Assembly: GCA_035493955.1 (NCBI GenBank)
Contig: DATJHI010000035.1
Span: forward strand, 124,001-188,000
DNA: 64,000 nt
Origin: NCED01 sp035493955
GTDB lineage: Bacteria > Pseudomonadota > Alphaproteobacteria > Caulobacterales > Caulobacteraceae
Direction: 5' to 3'
The notes beneath the pieces are model-generated. The model saw nothing but the letters and a program-made list of their open reading frames with translations. It ran no database searches and was not told the origin of the DNA. Below are positions 47,260 through 55,750 of this stretch, piece after piece; position 1 is the stretch's first letter; each line of letters starts with the position of its first letter. The position numbers and the translations under genes are program-made.

Positions 47260-48005
47260 CCTATTGTGTCGGCATGCTGCTGGAGGAGGGACTGGTGATG
47301 CTCGCCGACACCCGCACCAACGCGGGCGTCGACCAGGTGTCCACCTTCCGCAAGCTGCACATCTTCGAAAAGCCGGGAGAGCGCGTGCTGGCGATCGCCA
47401 CCGCGGGCAACCTGTCCGTGACCCAGACGGCGCTCAGCCTGCTGAAGGAGGGTCTGCCCAATGCCCTCACGGGAGAGGTCGAGACCCTGGACCAGGCCCC
47501 GTCCATGTTCCGCGCCGCCCAGATGGTCGGCCACGCGGTGCGCCAGGTGCGCCGGGAGGTTTCCGCCTCTTTGGTGGCCGAGGACATCAACTCCGACGTC
47601 ACCCTGCTGGTCGGCGGCCAGATCCGCGGCGGCGAGATGGCGCTCTATCTGGTCTACAGCGCGGGCAACTTCATCGAGTGCGGGCCGGAGACCCCTTACC
47701 TGCAGATCGGCGAGACCAAATACGGCAAGCCGATGCTCGACCGGGCCATCACCTATCGGCACGAGCTCTACGACGCCCTGAAGATCGGGCTGATCTCCTT
47801 CGATTCGACCATGCGCTCGAACCTGGCGGTGGGGCTCCCCATCGACCTGATGGTGCTGCGCCGCGACGCCCTGACGGCGGAGACCCGGCACCGGATCGAC
47901 AACGACGACAGCTATTTCCATGACCTCGGCCAGCGCTGGTCCTCGGCCCTGCGCGCCGCCCACATGGCCATCCCGACCCCGCCGTACCGCACGCGGGACG
48001 GATAG
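47256..48005 (+). CDS. anbu: Anbu, proteasome-like peptidase
   Basis: A 249-aa member of the Anbu (ancestral beta subunit) family of Ntn hydrolases. After removal of Met1, Thr2 would be the N-terminal nucleophile; the proteasome-type Asp (LADTRTNAG) and Lys (TFRKLHIF) are in place. Other marks are AIATAGNLSVTQ (near 50), VTLLVGGQI and IDLMVLRRDAL. Unlike HslV it has an extended C-terminus (about 210-249). Anbu forms oligomeric rings in related bacteria, but its natural substrate is unresolved. The ATG overlaps the transglutaminase-like stop as ATGA. Confidence 0.93.
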   Translation: MTYCVGMLLEEGLVMLADTRTNAGVDQVSTFRKLHIFEKPGERVLAIATAGNLSVTQTALSLLKEGLPNALTGEVETLDQAPSMFRAAQMVGHAVRQVRREVSASLVAEDINSDVTLLVGGQIRGGEMALYLVYSAGNFIECGPETPYLQIGETKYGKPMLDRAITYRHELYDALKIGLISFDSTMRSNLAVGLPIDLMVLRRDALTAETRHRIDNDDSYFHDLGQRWSSALRAAHMAIPTPPYRTRDG

Positions 48006-48089
48006 GGCGAAGCGTTTAAATTCCGCGCGCCGTGTCACCAAAGTCGCCCCCGCGCATTCTAGCGGCTGTTTCCGCTGGCCCGTCACACC

Positions 48090-48956
48090 ATGTCCCGATT
48101 GCGCATCCGCCACGAGACCCTCTACGTCTATGACCGGCCGGTCGGTTTCGGAGCCTGGCGGCTGTTGATGCGCCCGCTGGACAGCCACGCCATCCGCATG
48201 GTCGAGGGCTCCCTGGCCTTCGAGCCCTATGGCGCGACCCGCTGGAGTTACGACGCCTACGGCAATTCGATCTGCTGGTTCACCCCGGCCGAGCCGTCCG
48301 ACCGGCTCAGGGTGGTGTCGCAGCTGGTGATCGACCGCTATCCCGCTTCGCTGAAGATGCAGAATCCGCAGTCGGACCTGCCCATCGTCTACGAACCCGC
48401 CGATCGGGTGGTGCTGGCCCCGTTCATCGCCCCGGCCACCGCCGACCGCGACGATCCCTATCTGGCCTGGCTGCGCAGCCAGATGGGCGGGCCCGACGAA
48501 CCGGCGCTGGCGTTCCTGCAGCGGCTGAACCAGGCGATCCACGCCGGGTTCGCCTACGGCGAGCGGGCGGAGGAGGGGACGCAGGGCCCGGCGGAGACCG
48601 TGGCGCGCGGACAGGGGACGTGCCGCGACTTCGCCTGGCTGATGATCGAGAGCCTTCGGCGCCTGGGCTTCGCCGCCCGCTTCGCCACCGGTTACGTCTA
48701 TTCGCCCGCGACCGCCGGAGCGATCCGCGGGGCCGGGGCCACTCATGCCTGGTGCGAGGTGTTCCTGCCCGGTCTGGGCTGGATAGAGTTCGACCCGACC
48801 AACGGCCTGGCCGAATCCCCCGACCTGATCCGCATCGCCACTACCCGCACCCCGGCCGAGGCGGCGCCCATGACCGGCGTGGCCCTGGATTCAGTGGGCT
48901 CGGTGCTCACGGTGACGGTGGACGTGGAGCTGGTGGACATCCAGGCGGCGGCCTGA
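48090..48956 (+). CDS. Transglutaminase-like protein 3
   Basis: A 288-aa protein homologous to transglutaminase-like proteins 1 and 2. The N-terminal beta domain starts MSRLRIRHETLYVYDRPV. The triad is Cys in GQGTCRDFAWLM (near 174), His in GATHAWCEVF (near 220) and Asp in IEFDPTNGLAES (near 235). No ribosome site is visible before the ATG. It lies 84 nt downstream of Anbu and thus belongs to, or closely follows, that cluster. Like protein 1, it has the ending SGYIYSP/ATGYVYSP region before the His, so 1 and 3 are likely the closer pair. Function unknown. Confidence 0.88.
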   Translation: MSRLRIRHETLYVYDRPVGFGAWRLLMRPLDSHAIRMVEGSLAFEPYGATRWSYDAYGNSICWFTPAEPSDRLRVVSQLVIDRYPASLKMQNPQSDLPIVYEPADRVVLAPFIAPATADRDDPYLAWLRSQMGGPDEPALAFLQRLNQAIHAGFAYGERAEEGTQGPAETVARGQGTCRDFAWLMIESLRRLGFAARFATGYVYSPATAGAIRGAGATHAWCEVFLPGLGWIEFDPTNGLAESPDLIRIATTRTPAEAAPMTGVALDSVGSVLTVTVDVELVDIQAAA

Positions 48957-49010
48957 TCCCCTTTTCTGCGCGAGCCTCGACCGCCCCGTCCAGGCGTGCT
49001 CATCTTGGCC

Positions 49011-50609
49011 ATGCGCGATGCAGGCAACCCAAAAACGGCCGCCTCTGCGTGGTGGCGCGGGGCGGTGATCTACCAGGTCTATCCGCGCAGCTTCGCCGAT
49101 TCCGACGGCGACGGGGTGGGGGACCTGAAGGGGGTCGCGGCCCAGCTGCCCTATGTCTCCGCCCTCGGGGCCGACGCGATCTGGCTGTCGCCGGTGTTCC
49201 GCTCGCCCATGGTCGACAACGGCTACGACGTCTCGGATTACCGCGCCATCGACCCGGTGTTCGGGACGCTGAAGGACTTCGACGCCCTGGTCGCCCGAGC
49301 CCACCGGCTGGGGCTGAAGGTGGTGCTCGACCAGGTCTATTCCCACACTTCGGACCGCCATCCCTGGTTCGAGGCCAGCCGGCAGTCGCGAAGCGGGGAC
49401 CTGGCCGACTGGTACGTCTGGGCCGACCCGGCGCCCGGCGGCGGACCGCCCAACAACTGGCAATGCTGGTTCGGCGAGGCGGCCTGGAGCTGGGAGCCGC
49501 GCCGCAGTCAATACTACCTGCACAACTTCCACCCGAAGATGCCGGACCTGAACTTCCTCACCCCGGCGGTGGTGGAGACCACCCTGGACACCGCCCGGTT
49601 TTGGCTGGACCGCGGGGTCGACGGGCTGAGGCTCGACGTCTGCAACTACTACGTCCACGACGCGCGGCTGCGCGACAATCCGCCCAAGGCCGTTCCGCGC
49701 GCCGCCAAGCCCTTCTTCCTGCAGAGCCACGTCCACAACTGCGACCGGCCGGAGAACCTCGCCAATGTCGCGGCCCTGCGCCGGGTCCTCGACGCCTACC
49801 CCGAGCGCTTCGCCGTGGCCGAGATCGTCAGCGAGGACAATATCGGCCGGGTGATCGAATACACCTCCGGGCCGTCCTGCCTGCACACCGCCTATTCCTT
49901 CGCCTTCCTGGGAGACTGGCCGGGGGCGGAAGGGTTCCGCGCCATCATCGAAGCCTACGAGGCGGCGCCGCAGGTCTGGCCGTCCTTCGCCTTCTCCAAC
50001 CACGACGTGATCCGGGTCGCCAGCCGCTGGGCGGCGCCGGGACACGAAACGGCGTCGGCCCGGCTGTTCCTGGCCCTGCTGCTGAGCCTGCGGGGCACGG
50101 TGTTCCTCTACCAGGGGGAAGAGCTGGGCCTGACCGAGAGCGACGTTCCCTATGAGCGGATCACCGATCCGTCCGGCCTGGCCGGCTGGCCCCTGTACAA
50201 GGGTCGGGACGGTTGCCGCACCCCGTTCCCGTGGGATGGGGGCCTGCCGCACAACGGCTTCTCGACGGCCGAGCCGTGGCTCCCCGCGGATCCGGCCCAT
50301 GCGCCCCTTTCCGCCGCCCGTCAAACCGGCGATCCGCGCTCCATGCTCGAGCTGGCGCGCAGCCTGATCGCCTGGCGCAAGACCACGCCGGCGATCCGCG
50401 AGGGCGCGGTCAGCCTGATCGACGCGCCGGGGCCGGTGGTGGCCTTCGCCCGAGGCGACGAAGTCGTCTGCGCCTTCAACGCAGGCGTGGAGCCGCAGGC
50501 GCTGCATCTCACCGGAGCCGCCGAGGCCCGGCCGGTGTTCACGGAGCGGGCCGGGCTGTCGGCCGATGAACTTTGGCTTGGGCCGTGGGGTTGGGCCGTC
50601 CTGGGCTAG
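49011..50609 (+). CDS. Alpha-glucosidase (GH13 family)
   Basis: A 532-aa cytoplasmic glycoside hydrolase of family 13, hydrolysing alpha-1,4 or alpha-1,6 glucosidic bonds of maltose, isomaltose or sucrose. Conserved regions are VIYQVYPRSFADSDGDGVGD (near 20), the nucleophile Asp in GLRLDVCNYY (near 205), the acid/base Glu in FAVAEIVSED and the stabilising Asp in FSNHDVIRV. It is typically part of a maltose-type utilisation locus. The ATG at 49011 was preferred; GTG at 48996 is possible. It ends 3 nt before the stop of the convergent 61-aa gene. Confidence 0.93.
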   Translation: MRDAGNPKTAASAWWRGAVIYQVYPRSFADSDGDGVGDLKGVAAQLPYVSALGADAIWLSPVFRSPMVDNGYDVSDYRAIDPVFGTLKDFDALVARAHRLGLKVVLDQVYSHTSDRHPWFEASRQSRSGDLADWYVWADPAPGGGPPNNWQCWFGEAAWSWEPRRSQYYLHNFHPKMPDLNFLTPAVVETTLDTARFWLDRGVDGLRLDVCNYYVHDARLRDNPPKAVPRAAKPFFLQSHVHNCDRPENLANVAALRRVLDAYPERFAVAEIVSEDNIGRVIEYTSGPSCLHTAYSFAFLGDWPGAEGFRAIIEAYEAAPQVWPSFAFSNHDVIRVASRWAAPGHETASARLFLALLLSLRGTVFLYQGEELGLTESDVPYERITDPSGLAGWPLYKGRDGCRTPFPWDGGLPHNGFSTAEPWLPADPAHAPLSAARQTGDPRSMLELARSLIAWRKTTPAIREGAVSLIDAPGPVVAFARGDEVVCAFNAGVEPQALHLTGAAEARPVFTERAGLSADELWLGPWGWAVLG

Positions 50610-50791
50610 CGCTGTCCGCCGGCGAAGGCCAGCGCCACCCGGGCCAGCATCCGCCAGTGGTTCTGCATCCAGGCGTCGAGCTGCTCCCACGGCTGCGCCG
50701 GCAGGCGGGTCAGGGCTTCATGGTGGGTCGCATGGGCCTCCCACAGCTCGCGGGCGAGGTCTTCGACGGGGTTGGCGCTGGACTCGGTCAT
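50606..50791 (-). CDS. Small hypothetical protein, 61 aa
   Basis: A 61-aa protein beginning MTESSANPVEDLAREL and containing WEAHATHHEALTRLPAQPWE and MQNHWRMLARVALA. It is Trp/His-rich and predicted helical, with no membrane segment. The ATG at 50791 has AGGAA 6 nt upstream, so it was chosen over longer frames. Its stop overlaps the alpha-glucosidase end by 4 nt (convergent). Function not recognised; the start site and helical pattern make a real gene plausible. Confidence 0.6.
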   Translation of the reverse strand: MTESSANPVEDLARELWEAHATHHEALTRLPAQPWEQLDAWMQNHWRMLARVALAFAGGQR

Positions 50792-50876
50792 CGGGGTTCC
50801 TGCACGCAGACGCGGCGGCTTATCAGGGGTGGCGAAAGCCGTCGAACGGTAGCCGCCGCGATAAATTGACTGATTT

Positions 50877-51161
50877 ATGGCCGAGCAGGGCGGCGTCGTT
50901 GACGCCCGTGCGTTTATGAGGATCACTCAGCATCTCGGCGTCGAGGTCCTGATGACCAAGGGTGCGGCTCAATTGCGGGTGGCGAGCGCTGCGGCGGCTC
51001 CGCCGCAGGCGCGGGTCATCGATATCCGCACCGGTCGGCCCTGGACACCGCCGGAGCCCGCGCTCCACTCCGGCTCCTGGTCGTTCTTCGTGGACATGGT
51101 CATCGCCGCGGCGGCGGTCAGCCTCGGCGCCTGGCTGTTCTTGAAGATGACGGGCGGCTAG
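50877..51161 (+). CDS. Small C-tail-anchored hypothetical protein, 94 aa
   Basis: A 94-aa protein with a soluble N-terminal part (1-65) and one C-terminal hydrophobic helix (SFFVDMVIAAAAVSLGAWLF, about 69-88) followed by KMTGG, i.e. a tail-anchor topology. It contains ARVIDIRTGRPW, a short motif found in many small Caulobacterales proteins (my impression only). No strong ribosome site precedes the ATG at 50877; internal ATGs at 50916 and 50952 are alternatives. It lies just before another small tail-anchored protein. Function unknown. Confidence 0.5.
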   Translation: MAEQGGVVDARAFMRITQHLGVEVLMTKGAAQLRVASAAAAPPQARVIDIRTGRPWTPPEPALHSGSWSFFVDMVIAAAAVSLGAWLFLKMTGG

Positions 51162-51230
51162 AGAGGGGCGTCGGGGCCGGCGAGTCCCGTATCGCCAGCG
51201 CCTCAGCAACCCTTGGACCGAACCCGGATC

Positions 51231-51455
51231 ATGACGCCCGACGAGAAACCCACCATCGTCTCGTTGGAAACCCACCGACGCAAACGCGAGGACGACAGCC
51301 GCAGGCGCCAGGCCGAAGCCCGCAAACAGGCCAAGGCGCGGTCGTCGCACGAGCGGGCGATCAACTGGCGGCGCGTGCCGCTGGTGCTGGCCGTGGCCGC
51401 CGCCTTCCTGGCGTTGAGCTGGCTCATGCGCCAGGCCGGCGGGCTGTTCCACTGA
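51231..51455 (+). CDS. Small C-tail-anchored hypothetical protein, 74 aa
   Basis: A 74-aa protein with a very basic, Arg/Lys-rich coiled N-terminal half (RRKREDDSRRRQAEARKQAK) and a single C-terminal membrane helix (PLVLAVAAAFLALSWLM, about 51-67), like the preceding gene. Start ATG at 51231 (an upstream in-frame ATG at 51213 is possible). A terminator for the opposite gene follows at 51466. The basic stretch could contact nucleic acid, lipid or a membrane partner; unproven. Confidence 0.6.
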   Translation: MTPDEKPTIVSLETHRRKREDDSRRRQAEARKQAKARSSHERAINWRRVPLVLAVAAAFLALSWLMRQAGGLFH

Positions 51456-51465
51456 ACTTGTCCGG

Positions 51466-51493
51466 AAAAAAGGGCCGCTCCTGAAAGCGGCCC
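51466..51493 (-). terminator. Rho-independent terminator of TonB receptor 2
   Basis: On the minus strand the stem GGGCCGCT/AGCGGCCC (51472-51479 with 51486-51493) has a 6-nt loop and is followed by six T (51471-51466). It lies 55 nt after the receptor stop and could also serve the small + strand gene ending at 51455 weakly. Confidence 0.85.
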
Positions 51494-51547
51494 CTGAGTT
51501 CGGCATCCGCGGAAGCGCGAAGAGCGCGTTCGCATCCGCCCGTTGAT

Positions 51548-54346
51548 CTAGTGCCGATAGGCGACCTGCACCCCGATCTCGCGGGGATAGCCGGTGTCGA
51601 GGTTCCGGATCGGGTTGTAGCCCAGGAACACCGAACAGTCGGCCGTGGTGCAGGTGGTGCGGCCGCCCCCGGTGACGCCGGTCGTGCGGTCGAAGGCGTT
51701 GTTGACGAAGGCGTTGATGTCCCAGGCCCCGTGTTCGACGCCGATCCGGAAGTTGGCGTTCTTGATGGAGGCGTTGAAGGCGTCCAGGGTGAAGGCCGAG
51801 GCCGGGAAGGGCGCCGCCGCAAAGCTGGAGGCGTAACGGTAGTCGCCGCGGACATAGACCTTGGTGGCGGCGGCGACGTCGAACTCGTAGCGGAGCCCGA
51901 CGCTGAAGGTGTAGGGCGCGATCGGGATCTTCTGACCGGCCACCACGACGTTGAAGTTGATCGGCTTGAAGTTGTTCGCCGCCGTCGCCCGGCCGGGCAG
52001 CACGTAGTCCTGGGTGTAGCGGCTGTTGGTGTAGCCGAACGACCCGTTGAAGTTCAGGCCGCGCATCAGCAGGGCCTGCACTTCGACCTCCACGCCTTCG
52101 GACCGCGCCGCCGGCACGTTGAAGGTGGAGACCAGGCCGCACTGGGGCGGCGGGGTGGTGTACTGCGGGTTCTTCCAGTCGATGCGGTAGACGTCGCCGT
52201 TGATCTGGACCCGGTTGTCCAGGACCCGCATCTTGGCGCCGAGCTCATAGCTCCACACCGTGTCGGACTTGTAGGTCTGGGGCAGGTCGCCCGGCAGGTA
52301 GCCGAAGGCGTCGAGGCCGATCTGGCAGATGCCGTAGGACACCTGGCTGTTGACCCCGCCGGCCCGGAAGCCCTTGGCCGCGGTCACATACACAAGGTCG
52401 CGGTCGGTGAGGTTGTAGGACAGGCCGAACTTCGGGGTGATCGGCGACTCCGAGGTGGAGCCGGAGTTGGCGCCGCCGTTCTGGGCGTTGGGGACGTTGA
52501 ACGGCACCCCCGTGGCCGACACGCCCGCGTTGGCTGGACCGACGCTGGTGACCGGACCGGTGAAGCTCTGGGCGTATTCGAAGGACACACGGCTGTAGCG
52601 GATGCCGGCGGTGGCCTTCAACTTGTCGGTGATCCAGTAGTTGGCTTCGGCGAAGGCGGCGATTTCGACGTCCTTCAGGCTCTGGCGCTTGCGGTCGAAG
52701 TTGTTGAACAGGCCGGGTGCGGTCTCGATCGCCGGCACGCCGTAACGTTGCAGGGCGCTCAGGCCGTAGAGTTTCTGGGAGAAGAAATCCAGCGGCTGGT
52801 AGTTGTCGTACGCCGCCTTGCCGCGGATGTTCGAATAGTAGGCCCCCGCGACCCAGGAGAAGGGTTTGGCGTTGGCTTCCGAAGCGAAACGAATTTCCTC
52901 GGTCAGGGCGCTGCGGTGGTTGTCCGACACGAAGTAGCCGGTGACGTTGTTCGCGTCGGGGCCGAAGATCGGATTGAACGCGGGGCCGTTGGCGATGAAC
53001 AGGGTGCGGCCCAGGACCGGGTCGAAATAGCTGGCGTTGGACTTCAGTCCGCCCTCGGGCGTGGTCTGGCCCGTCACCGTCTTGGTCTGGTCGTAGAAGA
53101 CCGTGGTGATGGCCTTCACCGACATGTGCTCGAAGGCGTAGTCGAAGGTCAGGCTGCCGATCTCGAGGTTGGTCTTAGACGGGGACAGGGTGGTGGAGAC
53201 CGACTGGTAGCGCGAGGTGTTGTACGGGCCATAGGTGAAGCCCGGCACGGTGTAGGTGACGTCGCCCTTGGCTGCGGCCGCGGCGCAGGCGGCGTCGCCC
53301 CGGGCGACGGGGGCCGGGTTGATCTTGTTGGAGCCGGCGGGGGCGGCCGACAGGTTGCCCACCGGACCGCCGCGGGCGGCGGTGTTGGTCCCCAGACCGT
53401 CGGGGCCGAAACCGGCCAGGCCCAGAGGGGTGTTGTTGGTGTTGAAACAGGTGGTCGGCACCACCACCCCGTTCGGCAGGGCCGGGGTGTAGCTGGTCGA
53501 GATGTCGTGCGACTCGTCGCGCGAGCTGAAGTAGCTGGCGGTGATGCGCGCGTTGTCGGTCGGCGCCCAGGCCAGGGCCAGACGCATCATGCGGATGCGG
53601 CCCTCGCCGCCGGAGTTGGTGGCCCAGACCTTTTTGCTGAGGGGGTCGATCCGGTCGATGAAGCCGCCGGTCTTCTTGCCGAAGACGCTGGCGCGGAAGC
53701 CCAGCTTGTCCTGGATGATGGGGCCGCCGACGGCCACGCCCGCCTCATAGCTATCGTCGCCCTTCTTCGCCATGGAATATTGGGCGCGGGCGTATTCGGA
53801 GAAGCGGGTCAGGCTGGGTTCGGGCTGGATGTAGCGGATGGTGCCGCCTTCAGAACCGCCGCCGAACAGGGTGCCCTGCGGGCCGCGAAGCACTTCGACC
53901 CGGTCGAGGTCGAACAGGGGAGGCAGCGGCGTGCCGTTCGACGTGGCCACGCCGCCGCCGACATTGCGTTTCTGCAGCGCCGTGTCATCGAGGTAGAAGC
54001 CCACCGGCGAGGCGCCGGCCGGGTTGGTGCCGAGGAAGCCGACGCCGCGGATGGAAAAGGTCGAAGCGCCGGACGCCAGGCTTTGGGTGGTCGACAACGA
54101 AGGCACGATGCTGGTCAGGTCGCGGACGTTGTGGATGCCCTGCTGGTCCAGGTTCTGCTGGGTCTGGGCGGTCACGGCCAGGGCGACGCGGTTGACCGTA
54201 TCGGACTGCCGGGTCGCGGTGACGACCACTTCCTGAAGCTGGTTCTGGTCGTTGTTCTGGGCCAGGGCCGCGCCGCCGGTGAGAGCCGCGCCGATTGCCG
54301 TGGTCAACAGCAGCCCCAGGCGGGACCGTTGGGTTAGCGCTCGCAT
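51548..54346 (-). CDS. TonB-dependent receptor (large)
   Basis: A 932-aa outer-membrane receptor. Signal peptide about 1-30 (ALAQN), TonB-box-like LQEVVVTATRQ, plug with VNRVALAVTAQTQQNL, SIRGVGFLGTNPAG and LRGPQGTLFGGGSEGGTIRYI, then a large barrel. The ATG at 54346 was chosen because GGGAGG precedes it; an upstream ATG in frame would add 15 residues without a site. The final residues are AYRH, so the usual terminal aromatic is replaced by His, which may weaken BAM recognition. A 17-bp palindrome 24 nt upstream suggests TetR-type control. Ligand unknown. Confidence 0.93.
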   Translation of the reverse strand: MRALTQRSRLGLLLTTAIGAALTGGAALAQNNDQNQLQEVVVTATRQSDTVNRVALAVTAQTQQNLDQQGIHNVRDLTSIVPSLSTTQSLASGASTFSIRGVGFLGTNPAGASPVGFYLDDTALQKRNVGGGVATSNGTPLPPLFDLDRVEVLRGPQGTLFGGGSEGGTIRYIQPEPSLTRFSEYARAQYSMAKKGDDSYEAGVAVGGPIIQDKLGFRASVFGKKTGGFIDRIDPLSKKVWATNSGGEGRIRMMRLALAWAPTDNARITASYFSSRDESHDISTSYTPALPNGVVVPTTCFNTNNTPLGLAGFGPDGLGTNTAARGGPVGNLSAAPAGSNKINPAPVARGDAACAAAAAKGDVTYTVPGFTYGPYNTSRYQSVSTTLSPSKTNLEIGSLTFDYAFEHMSVKAITTVFYDQTKTVTGQTTPEGGLKSNASYFDPVLGRTLFIANGPAFNPIFGPDANNVTGYFVSDNHRSALTEEIRFASEANAKPFSWVAGAYYSNIRGKAAYDNYQPLDFFSQKLYGLSALQRYGVPAIETAPGLFNNFDRKRQSLKDVEIAAFAEANYWITDKLKATAGIRYSRVSFEYAQSFTGPVTSVGPANAGVSATGVPFNVPNAQNGGANSGSTSESPITPKFGLSYNLTDRDLVYVTAAKGFRAGGVNSQVSYGICQIGLDAFGYLPGDLPQTYKSDTVWSYELGAKMRVLDNRVQINGDVYRIDWKNPQYTTPPPQCGLVSTFNVPAARSEGVEVEVQALLMRGLNFNGSFGYTNSRYTQDYVLPGRATAANNFKPINFNVVVAGQKIPIAPYTFSVGLRYEFDVAAATKVYVRGDYRYASSFAAAPFPASAFTLDAFNASIKNANFRIGVEHGAWDINAFVNNAFDRTTGVTGGGRTTCTTADCSVFLGYNPIRNLDTGYPREIGVQVAYRH

Positions 54347-55171
54347 GAGTCCTCCCTCGTTTATAGGTTCCGACCGGTGCGGTCGGTTCAAAAGCGGCTC
54401 TTTTCCGTGCGTTGCGGCAAGAGCGTAGATTTCGTCGGGGCCCGGTCAGTTGTTCTGGCAAGCCATCCGCCCCGGCATTTGAAACCGTCCGGGATGCGGA
54501 GGATGTCGATCGATCACTGGGCCTGCGTGCTTGGTGCTCCAGCTCTAGACATTGGCTCTTGGAGGCAGGTCTGAGCGCGGACGGACGACGAGAATTGGTC
54601 TCAGTGGATTTCTCTTCCCACGGCAGGCCAAACCGTCCCGCTCATTACATGGAACCGGGTCCCCTTAAGCGACGCCCTCATGCTGCCCGCCACGCGCGAG
54701 TTAAGTCAACACAAAACGACATGGGCCTAAGCGGGGCAAATATGTTTCCAAGACGCCACATTGGCCCCCGCGCCGCCGCTTTCTGACCCAGACGAACCAC
54801 AGTCCAGGCGAGCGGCCGGTCAATAAGGCCGGGACGTTCAGCGCCGGCGGCGGAGGCTTGTAAACGGTTGTAGACTATGGGCCCGGGGTGGCGGGCCCGT
54901 TCTATTGGCGCGCAGATGGGCGGTACGCATCGACTTGCGCGACGGCAAGTTGCGAGCCTGGAAACCGTGAGGAAGATCTTTTGATATGCTTGCAATGCGC
55001 TGGAGCGACGGCATGCGAAGCCGCCCTGGACGGCCAGTCAGGACCGTTGCAGCGGCGACACGCCCGGCCTGGGAAACGCGAGGCAGGACGGCGGGCCGGC
55101 GATATTTTTGACGAGATTGACTAAAATGAGCGCCGCTCGGGCGGCCTCCGAGGCAAAAATTGACGTTTTTG
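54347..55171. other. 825-nt intergenic region upstream of TonB receptor 2
   Basis: No gene with a ribosome site or family signature is seen on either strand. It contains the operator-like palindrome at 54370-54386, a 7-bp hairpin GGGCCCG/CGGGCCC (54879-54898) followed by GTTCTATT, and an AT-rich tract with IR TGAC/GTCA near 55161-55174 at the end of the molybdenum operon. Its length and lower GC than the genes around it suggest regulatory sequence and possibly a decayed gene. Confidence 0.5.
54370..54386. promoter_or_regulatory. Palindromic operator, TetR-type candidate
   Basis: CCGACCG (54370-54376) and CGGTCGG (54380-54386) are perfect inverted repeats around GTG. It lies 24 nt upstream of the TonB receptor start (minus strand), overlapping where a promoter and leader should be, so repression by a TetR- or similar-family regulator is plausible. 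No tetR gene is in this window. Confidence 0.6.
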
Positions 55172-55750
55172 TCAGATGAGCTTCGCCATGTCCTGGGGGG
55201 TGTCGACATCGACCATTACGCCGGGCTCCGACGTCTCTATCTCAGCCAGGCGATCGCCCAGCCCGGCCAGCAGGTCGCGGGCGCCGCGGTCGCCCCTCAA
55301 CCGCAACAGCTCCGGGAAAAGGGCGGAGGAAAATCCTGCCGGATGGCCCCGGCGCCCCTCGAACACGGGGACCGCGGCCGGTGCGCCGCCGGCCAGGGCC
55401 GCGATCAGCCGCGGCGGGACGGCCGCCGGCGTGTCCGGCATGTCGCCGAGGAAGACCAGCGCCCCGGCCGCCCCCGCGGGAAGGGCCGCCAACCCGGCGC
55501 GTAAGGAAGCGGCCATGCCCTCGGCGTGATCGGCGGCGCGGACCAGGACCAGCCGGTCGCGTCTGGACAGATGGACCGCCAGCCGGTCGTCCGCGCCGGT
55601 GACCACCACCACCGTCTCGACGGGCGCCGCCAGGGCCGCCGCCACGGCCCGGTCGACCAGGGCGCCGCCACGGAAGGGCGCCATCAGCTTGCCGCCGCCG
55701 AAGCGGGCGCCCGCCCCGGCGGCCAGGACCACCGCGTGGTAGCCGCTCAT
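55172..55750 (-). CDS. MocA-like nucleotidyltransferase (molybdenum cofactor cytidylyl/guanylyl)
   Basis: A 192-aa nucleotidyltransferase with the Rossmann-like start HAVVLAAGAGARFGGGKLMAPF (motif GAGARFGGGK near residue 15), VVVVTGADD and FLGDMPDTP (Asp-rich metal site near 100), then GHPAGFSS. This matches MocA/MobA-type enzymes that add a nucleotide (usually CTP in MocA) to molybdopterin for molybdenum hydroxylases. Its gene context with XdhC and a molybdenum hydroxylase fits MocA. The ATG at 55750 overlaps the upstream xdhC stop as ATGA. The frame extends further upstream but opposite to xdhC codons. Confidence 0.85.
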   Translation of the reverse strand: MSGYHAVVLAAGAGARFGGGKLMAPFRGGALVDRAVAAALAAPVETVVVVTGADDRLAVHLSRRDRLVLVRAADHAEGMAASLRAGLAALPAGAAGALVFLGDMPDTPAAVPPRLIAALAGGAPAAVPVFEGRRGHPAGFSSALFPELLRLRGDRGARDLLAGLGDRLAEIETSEPGVMVDVDTPQDMAKLI

